Of a DNA stretch of 64,000 nt, positions 53,492 through 62,123 are shown one piece after another (the stretch's first letter is position 1; every line of letters starts with the position of its first letter). Location: NCBI RefSeq assembly GCF_000447295.1, contig NZ_KE650771.1, forward strand, positions 1,694,598 to 1,758,597. Direction: 5' to 3'. The notes under the pieces were generated by a model. The model saw only the letters and a program-made list of their open reading frames with translations, did no database searches and was not told the DNA's origin. Origin of the DNA: Fischerella sp. PCC 9431. GTDB taxonomy: Bacteria > Cyanobacteriota > Cyanobacteriia > Cyanobacteriales > Nostocaceae. The translations under genes and the position numbers were made by a program.

Positions 53492-54220
53492 TTGATAATT
53501 ACCTCCCAACAATCAACTTTTGCAACAAAACAAGACATCAAAATGCACAAACTACTCATATTTAATGATGACAAACTCCTACGTCGAGCCTTAACTCATC
53601 GTTCCTATGTCCATGAAAACCCAACCGAAGGCGAACACAACGAACGCCTAGAATTTTTGGGTGATGCTTTGCTAAATTTTATCAGTGGTCAATATCTCTA
53701 TTGCCGTTATCCTGATAAAGGAGAAGATGAGTTAACTAGAAGGCGATCGGCGTTGGTAGATGAAAAGCAACTAGCTAAGTTTGCAATTGAGGTAGGTGTA
53801 GATTTACGAATGCGATTAGGTAGAGGTGCAATTCTCGATGGTGGGTTTCAAAATCCGAATTTGCTAAGTAGTACTTTTGAAGCTGTAGTTGGTGCATATT
53901 ATTTAGACAATAATTCTGACATAGAAGCAATTCGGGCTATTTTAGAACCACTATTTGACTCTGTACCAGAAAATATTGTTGATAATCGAGCGAATGTGGA
54001 CTCTAAAAATCGCTTTCAAGAATGGGTGCAAAAGAATATTACTCCTGTTCCACCTAAATATGTAACAGAACAAGTGGGAGGTTATTCTCACGCGCCTGAA
54101 TTTATTGCAAAGGTATTTGTGTGTGAAAAAGTTTATGGAATAGGTAGCGGACGCAGCAAAAAAGATGCGGAAAAGGCTGCTGCTGAAGACGCGCTAGGGA
54201 AGGTAAAAAAGACTAACTGA
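53492..54220 (+). CDS. rnc: Ribonuclease III
   Basis: RNase III cuts double-stranded RNA, including rRNA precursors. The protein has the RNase III domain (about 20-150) with the signature NERLEFLGDALL (about 50-61; Glu and Asp of the metal site) and the second acidic helix STFEAVVGAYYLD (about 129-141; Glu), then a dsRNA-binding domain (about 170-240; RFQEWVQKNI ... EFIAKVFVCEKVYGIGSGRSKKDAEKAAAEDAL). The length of 242 is usual. The start is taken as TTG at 53492 after AGAGAG; an ATG at 53543 is also possible and would begin MHKLLIFNDDKLL. It is 98 bp after the NYN gene, so both RNA enzymes could be transcribed together. Confidence 0.94.
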   Translation: MIITSQQSTFATKQDIKMHKLLIFNDDKLLRRALTHRSYVHENPTEGEHNERLEFLGDALLNFISGQYLYCRYPDKGEDELTRRRSALVDEKQLAKFAIEVGVDLRMRLGRGAILDGGFQNPNLLSSTFEAVVGAYYLDNNSDIEAIRAILEPLFDSVPENIVDNRANVDSKNRFQEWVQKNITPVPPKYVTEQVGGYSHAPEFIAKVFVCEKVYGIGSGRSKKDAEKAAAEDALGKVKKTN

Positions 54221-54367
54221 AGAAATTATTTTGATTCTCGTGACTGCTGATTTTACCACTGTGAGCAGGACGGGAAATCATACTAATTATTGATGAGACA
54301 GAAGACAAAAACAGGAAATACAACACAATTAAGTAAACAATAGATCGCTGTTCAAGATTATAATTAT

Positions 54368-54844
54368 CTATTGTGGAGTAATTGTTAAGACGATCTCGTG
54401 TGTATCGGTTCTGGAAGTAACAGCTTCAGGTTTTTTAAACAAAAGATTCATTTCTAAATCATTACTACCCGCAGACAACATGGCATTTTTTTTGCCAAAT
54501 TTACTATTAGTTGAATTAGAGCCAATGTTTGAAGATTGCGTATGATTTGCCCCAAATTGATTAGAGAAAGATACAGATTCAGATTGAGATGAGGAAACAC
54601 TAACACTTATCGCTCTGCTGCTTTGAACTTGGAATTGAAGTGGAATTTCGATTAACGAATTATTGTTGCTTTTGTTTGCAGAATTGAAGTTTACTGATTG
54701 CAAATTATCCGGAAGATTTATAGATGCATGATCTAGAACAACTCCACTAAATGGAACACTAATACTATCAGCTAATGATGCTGAAACAAAGCCAAAACTG
54801 CTAGCGCAGACTACACCAAATGTAATTGCTAAACGGTGAAACAT
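54368..54844 (-). CDS. Exported protein of unknown function
   Basis: A 158-residue protein with a signal peptide (MFHRLAITFGVVCASSFGFVSASLA, cleaved around residue 25). The mature part is rich in Ser and Asn (SNNNSLIEIPLQF, SVSVSSSQSESVSFSNQF, SSNIGSNSTNSKFGKKN) with a few hydrophobic strands, and ends ETHEIVLTITPQ-like (RTDTHEIVLTITPQ). The alternation of strands is like that of pilin-type or adhesin-type beta domains, but no family is recognised. It has a weak ribosome site. It lies between rnc and the HEAT-repeat gene on the opposite strand to rnc. Start: ATG at 54844. Confidence 0.7.
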   Translation of the reverse strand: MFHRLAITFGVVCASSFGFVSASLADSISVPFSGVVLDHASINLPDNLQSVNFNSANKSNNNSLIEIPLQFQVQSSRAISVSVSSSQSESVSFSNQFGANHTQSSNIGSNSTNSKFGKKNAMLSAGSNDLEMNLLFKKPEAVTSRTDTHEIVLTITPQ

Positions 54845-55068
54845 TGATATTTACCTAACTTCTAATCTGTTATTTAGAGAATATCATCTCCAAAATAAGA
54901 ATTAGTTAGATTAGCACCTATCTCAACCAAAACTTCAGCTATTTACCCTCAAAAATCAAGTTTATGTAAATTCAAAACGTTTTTGTCCAAAGTTCAATTT
55001 ACTGCCAGACTACCTTTTACAGAAAAACCAACCAAAAACGAAGGACAAGCAATAAACTAAAGGTGGAT

Positions 55069-56031
55069 TTAGCTTTGAGTTTCTTGCATTAATTTCATAT
55101 CTCCTCTTTGCTCAACAACTTGACAAACTCGTTTCCAGAGTTCCAAGTCATTTTGATAAATGCTCAAAGCAGCGATCGCATTCTTGGCGTCTATGTGTTT
55201 ACCTTCAGCAATAAGTGACATCAAAAACTCGAAAGCTTGCTCATTTCGCAACATGGCGATCGCCAACAATCCAGTTCGAGACAGTTCTGGATTTTTTGTT
55301 TTTTCCCACCAGTTCTTAAGAGTCGCAAATGCTGCATCCAATCTGGATTCACCTAATGCTAGAGCCGCTAGTTCACAAACTTGTTCTTCGGAAGCCAACA
55401 GAAAACTACCAACCAAAGAAACAGACTGTTGAGGAGCTAATTGTAATAAAGCTGTGAAACACTCGGAAAGAACTTGAGGCGCTGGATCGCCAAGGCGGAC
55501 TTTTAAACGTAATAACGGTACACCTTGGGAATTGCTAGTGTATGCGATCGCTTTCGCAGCAGCCACCCTCGCTTCTGGTTGAGGATCTGCTAGCAAATCT
55601 GCAAGTTCGTTCATCACGTCAGAATAATTCATCCTCACCAAACCCAAAGCACATATTCCCCGTAAATGGGCAGCAGTATCTTCTTTTCCTCCCCAAACCG
55701 GTTCCATCTGCACGTGATGAATACCTTCTAGAAATAGGCTTTCGTTGCTATATTCTAAGTAGTAAAGGGTTTGAGCAATTTCTTTTTTAGCTAGGCAACC
55801 TCCATCTGTAACCGTAGGATTAACCATCATTCGAGTAAAAGCTGCTACTAATTCTGGAATCAAATCAACAATCGCAAACTTACCGGCTATCTTGGCAGCT
55901 CTAGCAATAGCAACAGAATACTTACTGTTGAGGACTTGACGCAAGATAGCGATCGCTTCTTCAGTGGTAGGATTTTCTTGTATTTGAGACAGGAGAGAGA
56001 GAATTTCTTCTTTTTTTTGTGATTTAGGCAT
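55069..56031 (-). CDS. HEAT-repeat protein
   Basis: A 320-residue all-helical protein made of HEAT-like repeats: paired helices in segments such as EEAIAILRQVLNSKYSVAIARAAKIAGKFA, LADLLADPQPEARVAAAKAIAYTSN, LRLKVRLGDPAPQVLSECFTALLQLAP and ELAALALGESRLDAAFATL. HEAT repeats form a curved scaffold for protein binding. In cyanobacteria some phycobilin lyases (CpcE/F type) are built this way, and a CpcT-like gene lies about 700 bp away, but the sequence does not show a lyase site and the link is only positional. No signal peptide. Start: ATG at 56031. Confidence 0.78.
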   Translation of the reverse strand: MPKSQKKEEILSLLSQIQENPTTEEAIAILRQVLNSKYSVAIARAAKIAGKFAIVDLIPELVAAFTRMMVNPTVTDGGCLAKKEIAQTLYYLEYSNESLFLEGIHHVQMEPVWGGKEDTAAHLRGICALGLVRMNYSDVMNELADLLADPQPEARVAAAKAIAYTSNSQGVPLLRLKVRLGDPAPQVLSECFTALLQLAPQQSVSLVGSFLLASEEQVCELAALALGESRLDAAFATLKNWWEKTKNPELSRTGLLAIAMLRNEQAFEFLMSLIAEGKHIDAKNAIAALSIYQNDLELWKRVCQVVEQRGDMKLMQETQS

Positions 56032-56153
56032 GTGTCATATTTCTGACGCAGGAACACGGAGACGGGAAGATGCGGAGAATTTGAAACTTAGTTAAATTGG
56101 TCTAACAGAGTAGCAATAAAGTACGTTTGTACCATACAAGATAAATAATATCA

Positions 56154-56639
56154 ATGATTATTGTCGTAATGGGTGTTTCCGGTTCCGGTAAAAGCACCAT
56201 TGGTAAATTATTGGCAGATTCTTTGCAATGGAAATTTAGCGATGCGGATCATTTCCATTCACCTGAAAATATTGCCAAAATGCGGCGTGGTATACCTCTC
56301 AATGATGGCGATCGCCTACCTTGGTTGCAAGATATCCAAGCAGCAATTAAAAAATGGTTAGAAGAAAATCAGGATACAGTACTGGCGTGTTCTGCACTCA
56401 AAACTAGCTACCGCCAGTATTTTTACATTGGTGATGAACGCATTAAGTTAGTCTACTTGCATGGTTCATTTGCATTAATCAACAAACGCCTGCAAGAACG
56501 ACACAATCATTTTATGTCTGAAAAATTGCTGAAAAGTCAGTTTGATACCCTTGAGGAACCAACTGATGCTCTATATATAGATATTTCGCCGTCACCAGAG
56601 GCGATCGTGCAGAATATTCGGGAGAGTTTACAAATTTGA
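56154..56639 (+). CDS. gntK: Gluconokinase
   Basis: GntK phosphorylates D-gluconate to 6-phosphogluconate using ATP. The 161-residue protein has the P-loop GVSGSGKST (residues 7-15), the DADHFHSPENIAKMRRGIPLNDGDRLPWL segment typical of the family (about 31-59), TVLACSALKTSYRQYFY (about 76-92), a lid with INKRLQERHNHFM, and LLKSQFDTLEEP. The length and order are as in thermosensitive-type gluconokinases. It is divergent from the HEAT-repeat gene, 122 bp away. Start: ATG at 56154. Confidence 0.94.
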   Translation: MIIVVMGVSGSGKSTIGKLLADSLQWKFSDADHFHSPENIAKMRRGIPLNDGDRLPWLQDIQAAIKKWLEENQDTVLACSALKTSYRQYFYIGDERIKLVYLHGSFALINKRLQERHNHFMSEKLLKSQFDTLEEPTDALYIDISPSPEAIVQNIRESLQI

Positions 56640-56752
56640 GGGACTTCCAATTTAACCAAGTTGGCGGAATTCCCCATCCGCCTGTGCTGTGGGGTGCATC
56701 ACGCTGGACAATTGCGAGGTACACCCTTTATAGGTGTCCGACAAATTGGTTT

Positions 56753-57343
56753 TTAAATTTTCACTTCATCCGCGAAACTTTGCCAGCGAACAAAGTAGAA
56801 TGGTCCGGCAACAGACCCCCAAATATGTTCATCAGTTTCTGGGTCACGTCCCCGATCAAGGCTAATAAATTTTTCTTCGTTAATCTCAAACTCGCTGTCA
56901 AGGTAAGTTTTGTGACCTTTGCGAAAGACAATACAGGCTTTTCCTGGCTCTACTCTGCCTTTGAAGCCATTACCAGTCCATTCTACAATCATGTTGCAGC
57001 CTGGTAACTTTTCCAAATCATCAACGCCCAGTGTTTTCAAAAGTTCGATGTTACGAGATGCACCGTAGAATCTTTGTTCTTCTTTAACGGTGTAATTTTC
57101 GATCAAAATGTGGTTATCTGCACTCAGCAGCTTTAATACCCGCATCCGATAGGGATCATTGAGCATGTAATCGTAAGCTTGCTCCACAAAAAAACTTACC
57201 CCCGATAGCAACTCTAGGGGAAGGGGACGCATACACACACGAATATGAGCGTAAAAAGGTGGATTTTCAAAAGCTTGTTCTTGATTGCTAAAGTCTGCTG
57301 CCATTAAGCGAGCTAAGGTAGCAATATCTGTAGAGCTAGTCAT
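56753..57343 (-). CDS. cpcT: Phycobiliprotein chromophore lyase CpcT/CpeT
   Basis: A 196-residue protein of the CpeT/CpcT family (beta-barrel calycin fold), which attaches phycocyanobilin to a beta-subunit cysteine of phycobiliproteins in the cytoplasm. Family features are LARLMAADFSNQEQAFENPPFYAHIRVCMRPLP (start), VSFFVEQAYDYMLNDPYRMRVLKL (about 44-67), IENYTVKEEQRFYGASRN (about 76-93), GCNMIVEWTGNGFKGRVEPGKACI (about 110-133) and TYLDSEFEINEEKFISLDRGRDPETDEHIWGSVAGPF (about 146-181). The family is clear; which bilin and subunit it serves depends on the rest of the genome. Start: ATG at 57343. Confidence 0.92.
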   Translation of the reverse strand: MTSSTDIATLARLMAADFSNQEQAFENPPFYAHIRVCMRPLPLELLSGVSFFVEQAYDYMLNDPYRMRVLKLLSADNHILIENYTVKEEQRFYGASRNIELLKTLGVDDLEKLPGCNMIVEWTGNGFKGRVEPGKACIVFRKGHKTYLDSEFEINEEKFISLDRGRDPETDEHIWGSVAGPFYFVRWQSFADEVKI

Positions 57344-57468
57344 TACAAAAAATACACTTGTTGTTAATATTTATCTGCAAGTATTTTAAAACTTTGAGTA
57401 CGCTTTCCCATATCTTGCTTGAAGCTGATTGTGTCAACTAGTAAAGTTATAGCAATCCGTGTGACAGC

Positions 57469-57506
57469 AAGATCCCCGATTTCTTGAAGAAAAAGCCGGG
57501 GATCTT
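57469..57506. repeat. AGATCCCCG hairpin behind the ABM gene
   Basis: AAGATCCCCG (57469-57478) pairs exactly with CGGGGATCTT (57497-57506), with an 18-base loop. It lies 4 bp past the stop of the minus-strand ABM gene. There is no T-run in that direction. The element type is dispersed in Nostocales. Confidence 0.65.
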
Positions 57507-57510
57507 GAGT

Positions 57511-58164
57511 TCACGAATGATTTAGAGTAAATACCACCTCATACAGCGACATTTGAAATTCGTTATTCGCTAGCGATCGCATTTGCAATAATGGTTCAGC
57601 CATCGGTGGATTAGCATTCATTTTGGCGTATTCTTGTTGAGAATTCCACAATCCATAATTAATCGCACGAGCGCCATCGAGCGAGCGATGAAAATGAGTT
57701 GTAATTAATCCAGTTTGTCCTGATATTTGTCGGATTGCTTCGGCGGTGAACTCTAAAAAACGAGATTGATTAGCAGGATCTTTTAATTTAAAGATACCAA
57801 AATTGATCAGTTGACCCTTATCAGCCATGATTTGCATCTGACTATCAGCAGGTTCACTCATGAAAATTTCGTAGAGATGAGAATCAGGAGCCAAGAAACC
57901 TGTAATTTGCGTTGCTAGAGAAATATCTCGATTATTAATATATGCATCATAATTTGTTTGCTGCTGCCATTGCACATAATGAACAACACGAACGCCATCA
58001 AAGCTACGATGAATAGCATTTGCAATATATCCAGACTGTTTTTTGAGAATATTTTCGGTGTAGTCTATGAGACTATCAATCAGCAGCCACTGTTGATCTG
58101 GCTGGGTAACAAAAATATCTAGTTCTGCCAAAACTGGATTGTTCTTAAAAATATTGAGCATCAA
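57511..58164 (-). CDS. Two-domain antibiotic biosynthesis monooxygenase (ABM) family protein
   Basis: A 217-residue protein with two ferredoxin-like ABM domains. The first (about 8-100) has LAELDIFVTQPDQQWLLIDSL and HRSFDGVRVVHYVQWQQQTNYDAY; the second (about 115-210) has GQLINFGIFKLKDPANQSRFLEFTAEAIRQ and HRSLDGARAINYGLWNSQQEYAKM. The internal repeat HRS-D-G-R-A/V is clear. ABM domains often act as small monooxygenases or as stress-related heme/quinone proteins, without cofactor. It is the last gene of a three-gene minus-strand group (dioxygenase, AraC, ABM), 104 bp after the AraC gene. Start: ATG at 58164. Confidence 0.85.
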   Translation of the reverse strand: MMLNIFKNNPVLAELDIFVTQPDQQWLLIDSLIDYTENILKKQSGYIANAIHRSFDGVRVVHYVQWQQQTNYDAYINNRDISLATQITGFLAPDSHLYEIFMSEPADSQMQIMADKGQLINFGIFKLKDPANQSRFLEFTAEAIRQISGQTGLITTHFHRSLDGARAINYGLWNSQQEYAKMNANPPMAEPLLQMRSLANNEFQMSLYEVVFTLNHS

Positions 58165-58268
58165 ATCATCCTCTTCTGGTCAGAAGAATCAAAGTCAAAT
58201 ACTCAACCAACCATATAAAGCTGTTGTACTCAGGTATATCCGTTTTTTGCGTTTTTAGCAGATTCTTG

Positions 58269-59132
58269 CTATTTTCTGAATTGTTTTGGTGTCACCCCAG
58301 TGAAGCGTTTGAAGTGTCTACCAAATTGACTTTGGTTAGCAAAACCTACTTGGAGAGCAATATTGGCAATACTCTGCTGATTTTGGATCAGTAATTTCTG
58401 AGCGCGTTCGATGCGACATTTAATTAAGTACTGATAAGGAGAATAGCCTGTAGATTGTTTGAATAATCGAGCAAAGTAATATTGACTCATGCCAAGTTCT
58501 GTAGCGATCGCCTCTAATGAGATGTTATCTGCTAAATGAGCTTGAATGTATTCAATTGCCAGTTGTAGTTTATAGTTGGGTAATCCACCACACTCAGCTG
58601 GAATTTTCTGCTGTTGTGTGGAGTAACGACGTAAGAGATGAACAGCTAAGGCATTTACCATTGATTCAGCATAGAGGCGATCGCTCAACCCATCTCTTTC
58701 TAATTCTGTTTTGAGTGTCAAACCAATTTGTTGAATTAAAGGATCACGAATTTTTAGCTGTGGCAAAATTTGTGCATGATCCCCATCAACCCATTCATGC
58801 ACAGCATCAACAAATAGCTTTGGCTCTAGACGAAGTAACAAAAATTCTGCATCTCTATCCCAAGACAGTTGACGATGCAAATAAGGAAGCGAAATCATAA
58901 TGTCGCCTTCAGCGATACAATCACTACTGCGTTTTCCCTCAACTCTTCTTTCTAGTTGAATGGGTTTCCCCAGATGAATACTCAGAAGGTAATTAGGGAG
59001 ACAACACTCAGATGTGCCATTTGCAGGTTGAGAATGCTGTTCAACGCGCAAAATATCTGAAATGACATTTTGACTCGATAAAATTGGCGATCGCGGTACA
59101 AGCTGGATGACACTGCTAGAATCTTGGCTCAT
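58269..59132 (-). CDS. AraC family transcriptional regulator
   Basis: A 287-residue regulator with a variable N-terminal sensor domain (about 1-170) and a C-terminal pair of helix-turn-helix motifs: IQAHLADNISLEAIATELGMSQYYFARLFKQSTGYSPYQYLIKCRIERAQKLL (first HTH about 195-245) and SIANIALQVGFANQSQFGRHFKRFTGVTPKQFRK (second HTH about 252-287). AraC proteins usually activate nearby genes in response to a small aromatic or sugar ligand. It starts 6 bp after the stop of the dioxygenase-like gene, so the two are one transcription unit. Start: ATG at 59132. Confidence 0.93.
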   Translation of the reverse strand: MSQDSSSVIQLVPRSPILSSQNVISDILRVEQHSQPANGTSECCLPNYLLSIHLGKPIQLERRVEGKRSSDCIAEGDIMISLPYLHRQLSWDRDAEFLLLRLEPKLFVDAVHEWVDGDHAQILPQLKIRDPLIQQIGLTLKTELERDGLSDRLYAESMVNALAVHLLRRYSTQQQKIPAECGGLPNYKLQLAIEYIQAHLADNISLEAIATELGMSQYYFARLFKQSTGYSPYQYLIKCRIERAQKLLIQNQQSIANIALQVGFANQSQFGRHFKRFTGVTPKQFRK

Positions 59133-59138
59133 AGTTTG

Positions 59139-59504
59139 TCAAGTTTTCCCAAGCTGTTGGAGAAAATTGATATTCAATTCTAGTTTTTCTCCTAACCATA
59201 GAGCATGGTTTGTATGATCTTTCACATCATCTCCCGTTTCAGGATGGACAAGAATATCTAATCCCTCACGATTGAGCATTAACCAGGGAATAACTTTGCT
59301 AAACTGCTCCGGAGAGAATGCTACTTGATACATCGACTTTGGATGTGGTCCAATAGGCTTATCATGCCAACGTCCAAGCAACACATCAAAATTACTCAAC
59401 CCTTCGCGTACACGTGCAGCTGCTTCACGAGTTGCGGTATCGAAGTAAATATGAGCGTGAAAACCAGTGATTTTAACGTTATCTTTTTGATCTTCTTGCA
59501 TCAC
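59139..59504 (-). CDS. DOPA 4,5-dioxygenase-like protein
   Basis: A 121-residue protein of the DOPA 4,5-dioxygenase family (DODA type, cupin-unlike small fold). Metal-binding candidates are in ITGFHAHIYFDTATREAAARV (about 12-32; two His), the KPIGPHPKSMYQVAF segment (about 50; His), and DILVHPETGDDVKDHTNHALWLGE (about 81-104; three His). The fungal enzyme cleaves the DOPA ring for betalain-type pigments; bacterial members have mostly unknown aromatic substrates. It leads the three-gene group with the AraC regulator. Start: ATG at 59504, or the next codon (59501). Confidence 0.88.
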   Translation of the reverse strand: MMQEDQKDNVKITGFHAHIYFDTATREAAARVREGLSNFDVLLGRWHDKPIGPHPKSMYQVAFSPEQFSKVIPWLMLNREGLDILVHPETGDDVKDHTNHALWLGEKLELNINFLQQLGKT

Positions 59505-59526
59505 TTTTAGTACACTTTACCAATAT

Positions 59527-61863
59527 TCATAGTACCGAAGTTTTATTTTCCGTCGTCTGGATAAATGGCTCAAACTCTCTTTGAGGAGTCCATTGGATCG
59601 CTCCATCTTTTCCTGTAAAGTATAGTTTGGTTTGACCTTGACTAATTTCTGACACCGCTTTTTGATCAATGTTTGCGCTAGTGGCGATCGCTACTTGTGG
59701 TTGCAATATCGTCACTAGTTCTTTTAAAGATTCCCCAGAACACCACAAAACTTGTGGGCGAGGTATTCCTCCTGTTTGCACTAATTGACGTACTTCTGTA
59801 GATTTAAAATCACCAACGATTAGCCATGATTGACCTTGAATTTGCATTTGTAAAATCGGCGATTCTTGATTAATTAATTGAGCAATAATGACATCGGTAG
59901 TAACTGTTTGACCTACACTTAAAGCTTGGTAAACTCCCTTCTGTTTTTGTAGTTCTTGTTGAATTACTTGACTAATGAGAAGATTTTCGGAGGTGGGAGC
60001 ATAATCATAGAATAATTTGATTGGTAGAGTTTGCATCACTTCTAACCAACTATTACTATTACCATTATTTTGAAAATCTGATGCGATCGCCCAATCAATT
60101 TTATTTACTCCCTGTTGTTGCAAAAATGGTAATAATGTAAATCTCCCTGTGCCTTCATCGCCGCTATTAATGAGCGTCACTTTCCCTTGATTCTGCACTA
60201 CAATCACGGGTTGTTCATCGGCGGCTAAAACCGTAATCCGGAATAATGTGTTAGCAGAATACCAAACCGGAATTAATACTAAACCAAAAGCAATAAAAAA
60301 GGCAAACCACCACCGTTTTTGCCACCAATTGATCAACCAAACTGATATTATTAGTCCATAAATAGCAAATAGTTGCCAAATGCCAATTTTACCGACAGCA
60401 TAAGAATTTCCAGGAAGATGGCTAAAAAACTCTACTAAATTGATTAACCAATCAGTAGGGTAATTTAATACTCCAGCAACAGCACTACCAACATCAGGAA
60501 CAATTAACGCAAAAACTGCACTAATAATTCCACCTATACTAATAACTGAAATTAAAGGTGTACTAATAATATTAAGTAAAAGACTATAAGTTGGTACAAC
60601 TCCAAATACAAATAGCTGGAGTGGTAAAGTCCAAATCATCGCCGCCAGAGGAACAGCAATTAAAGAAGCGATCGCAGGTGGTAGCCATTCCAAGCGTTGA
60701 GTCAATGGTGGAACTGTAACTATTAATCCCAGTGTGGCTAAAAAACTCAACTGAAATCCTAAATCCCAAATCCACAAAGGATTAAATAATAATAATATAG
60801 TTGCCGCGACTAGTAATGATCCTAATTGTTTGACTTTGCGCTTTAACGCCAAAGCAATTAAAGCACCAAATCCCATAATTACAGCTCTTAATACCGCAGG
60901 TTGAAAGCCTGTTAAACAGAGAAAAATCAGTAAAGCTAAACTACCAAGGGTAATCTGTGTTGATTTCTTAAAGCCTTTTGTTAACCCTAGTATTACACCC
61001 AAAATCAACGAAGTCTGAAATCCAGATGCTGCTAAAGCATGTGCTAAACCAGCTTGGACAAAAGTATCACGAATATCATAAGGTAAATCAACAGCTTTGC
61101 TACCCAACACCATTGCACTTACAAGTGGGCCTGCTGGTATACCTAATAACTTAACTTGCGATCGCAAAATCTTTTCTCTAATTTGCCACCATCCCCATGA
61201 AGGTTGTTCTTCATCCAAGACATTTACTAATCGTCCTACCAAACCAGCAAATGCGCCTTCCTGTTGCAGATATTTCTGAAAATCAAAAGCACCAGGGTTA
61301 GATGGTGGTTTTGGTTTATATAAAATCCCAGTAATCGCTACTTCCTGACCAGGGTACAATCCAGTAGCCTGAAGTATGGGTACTGTGACGTACAATCTAC
61401 CTGTCACACCTTTACTTAAACCTACTGGACCCTTATCATTTTTAACTTCATCTAGCTTAGTTGCTTCTAACCAGAATTGTCCTCTTTGGCTACGAGTTAG
61501 TCGTGGTGTACTGATCACTTCACCCCGCACAATTAAAAGTTGTTCTTGATTGGTGTTTTCTGGCGGAACAAATTTACTAATATCATTTACACCTGCTTGG
61601 GGAACACGCAATGGCAAATATAAAGTTGCAAGCAACCCCACTACCCCAGCAATTAACCATACTCTAAAGTGGGGGATATTAGACAACTGTGGTGCTGTCT
61701 TAGTTTTTGCCAAAACTTTTTGTAGAGTAAAGCGTCGTCTTTGCAAAAAAATTGCCATTACCACACTTAGCAGCAATATCCAAAATCCACCCCAAGGAAT
61801 TGCTGTAAACAACAACCCAAGAATATAGCTCAGACAAATAATTACACCACTGATCTGAATCAT
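59527..61863 (-). CDS. comEC: ComEC/Rec2 family competence protein
   Basis: ComEC forms the DNA channel of the inner membrane in natural transformation. The 778-residue protein has an N-terminal OB-like (DUF4131) region with VRGEVISTPRL and GQEVAITGILYKPKPPSNPGAFDFQKYL (about 180-205). The competence domain follows (about 240-520) with the segment QAGLAHALAASGFQTSLI and about ten spans. A C-terminal metallo-beta-lactamase-like part starts at about 540. The lactamase part lacks the HxHxDH metal motif: where it is expected the sequence reads IDWAIASDFQNNG. The membrane part looks intact. The dioxygenase gene lies 22 bp downstream on the same strand. Start: ATG at 61863. Confidence 0.92.
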   Translation of the reverse strand: MIQISGVIICLSYILGLLFTAIPWGGFWILLLSVVMAIFLQRRRFTLQKVLAKTKTAPQLSNIPHFRVWLIAGVVGLLATLYLPLRVPQAGVNDISKFVPPENTNQEQLLIVRGEVISTPRLTRSQRGQFWLEATKLDEVKNDKGPVGLSKGVTGRLYVTVPILQATGLYPGQEVAITGILYKPKPPSNPGAFDFQKYLQQEGAFAGLVGRLVNVLDEEQPSWGWWQIREKILRSQVKLLGIPAGPLVSAMVLGSKAVDLPYDIRDTFVQAGLAHALAASGFQTSLILGVILGLTKGFKKSTQITLGSLALLIFLCLTGFQPAVLRAVIMGFGALIALALKRKVKQLGSLLVAATILLLFNPLWIWDLGFQLSFLATLGLIVTVPPLTQRLEWLPPAIASLIAVPLAAMIWTLPLQLFVFGVVPTYSLLLNIISTPLISVISIGGIISAVFALIVPDVGSAVAGVLNYPTDWLINLVEFFSHLPGNSYAVGKIGIWQLFAIYGLIISVWLINWWQKRWWFAFFIAFGLVLIPVWYSANTLFRITVLAADEQPVIVVQNQGKVTLINSGDEGTGRFTLLPFLQQQGVNKIDWAIASDFQNNGNSNSWLEVMQTLPIKLFYDYAPTSENLLISQVIQQELQKQKGVYQALSVGQTVTTDVIIAQLINQESPILQMQIQGQSWLIVGDFKSTEVRQLVQTGGIPRPQVLWCSGESLKELVTILQPQVAIATSANIDQKAVSEISQGQTKLYFTGKDGAIQWTPQREFEPFIQTTENKTSVL

Positions 61864-62123
61864 GAGACTGTTTGTTAAAAAAATTAGCGCCTCACGCCTT
61901 AAATTAAACTAAGTATAAATGTAAAAAAGTCCACATGAGTGGACTTGAAATACTTGATTGCGATCGCCCTTGCTTGATTCTACTCAACATCCGAGCAATT
62001 TCGTTTGCTTTTGACCTGGTAAGTAATTTGCACTAATCCATAGTTATAATTTTATCACCTGATGTTCTCGCGATCTATCCATCAAGACTGGAAGCAATAT
62101 ACAACCGTATTTTTCGCATGAAC
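61864..62123. other. Intergenic region with one hairpin
   Basis: Between comEC and the DUF4079 gene. It contains AGTCCACATGAGTGGACT at 61928-61945, a single member of the hairpin family, and otherwise AT-rich sequence with one GCGATCGC site. Confidence 0.5.
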
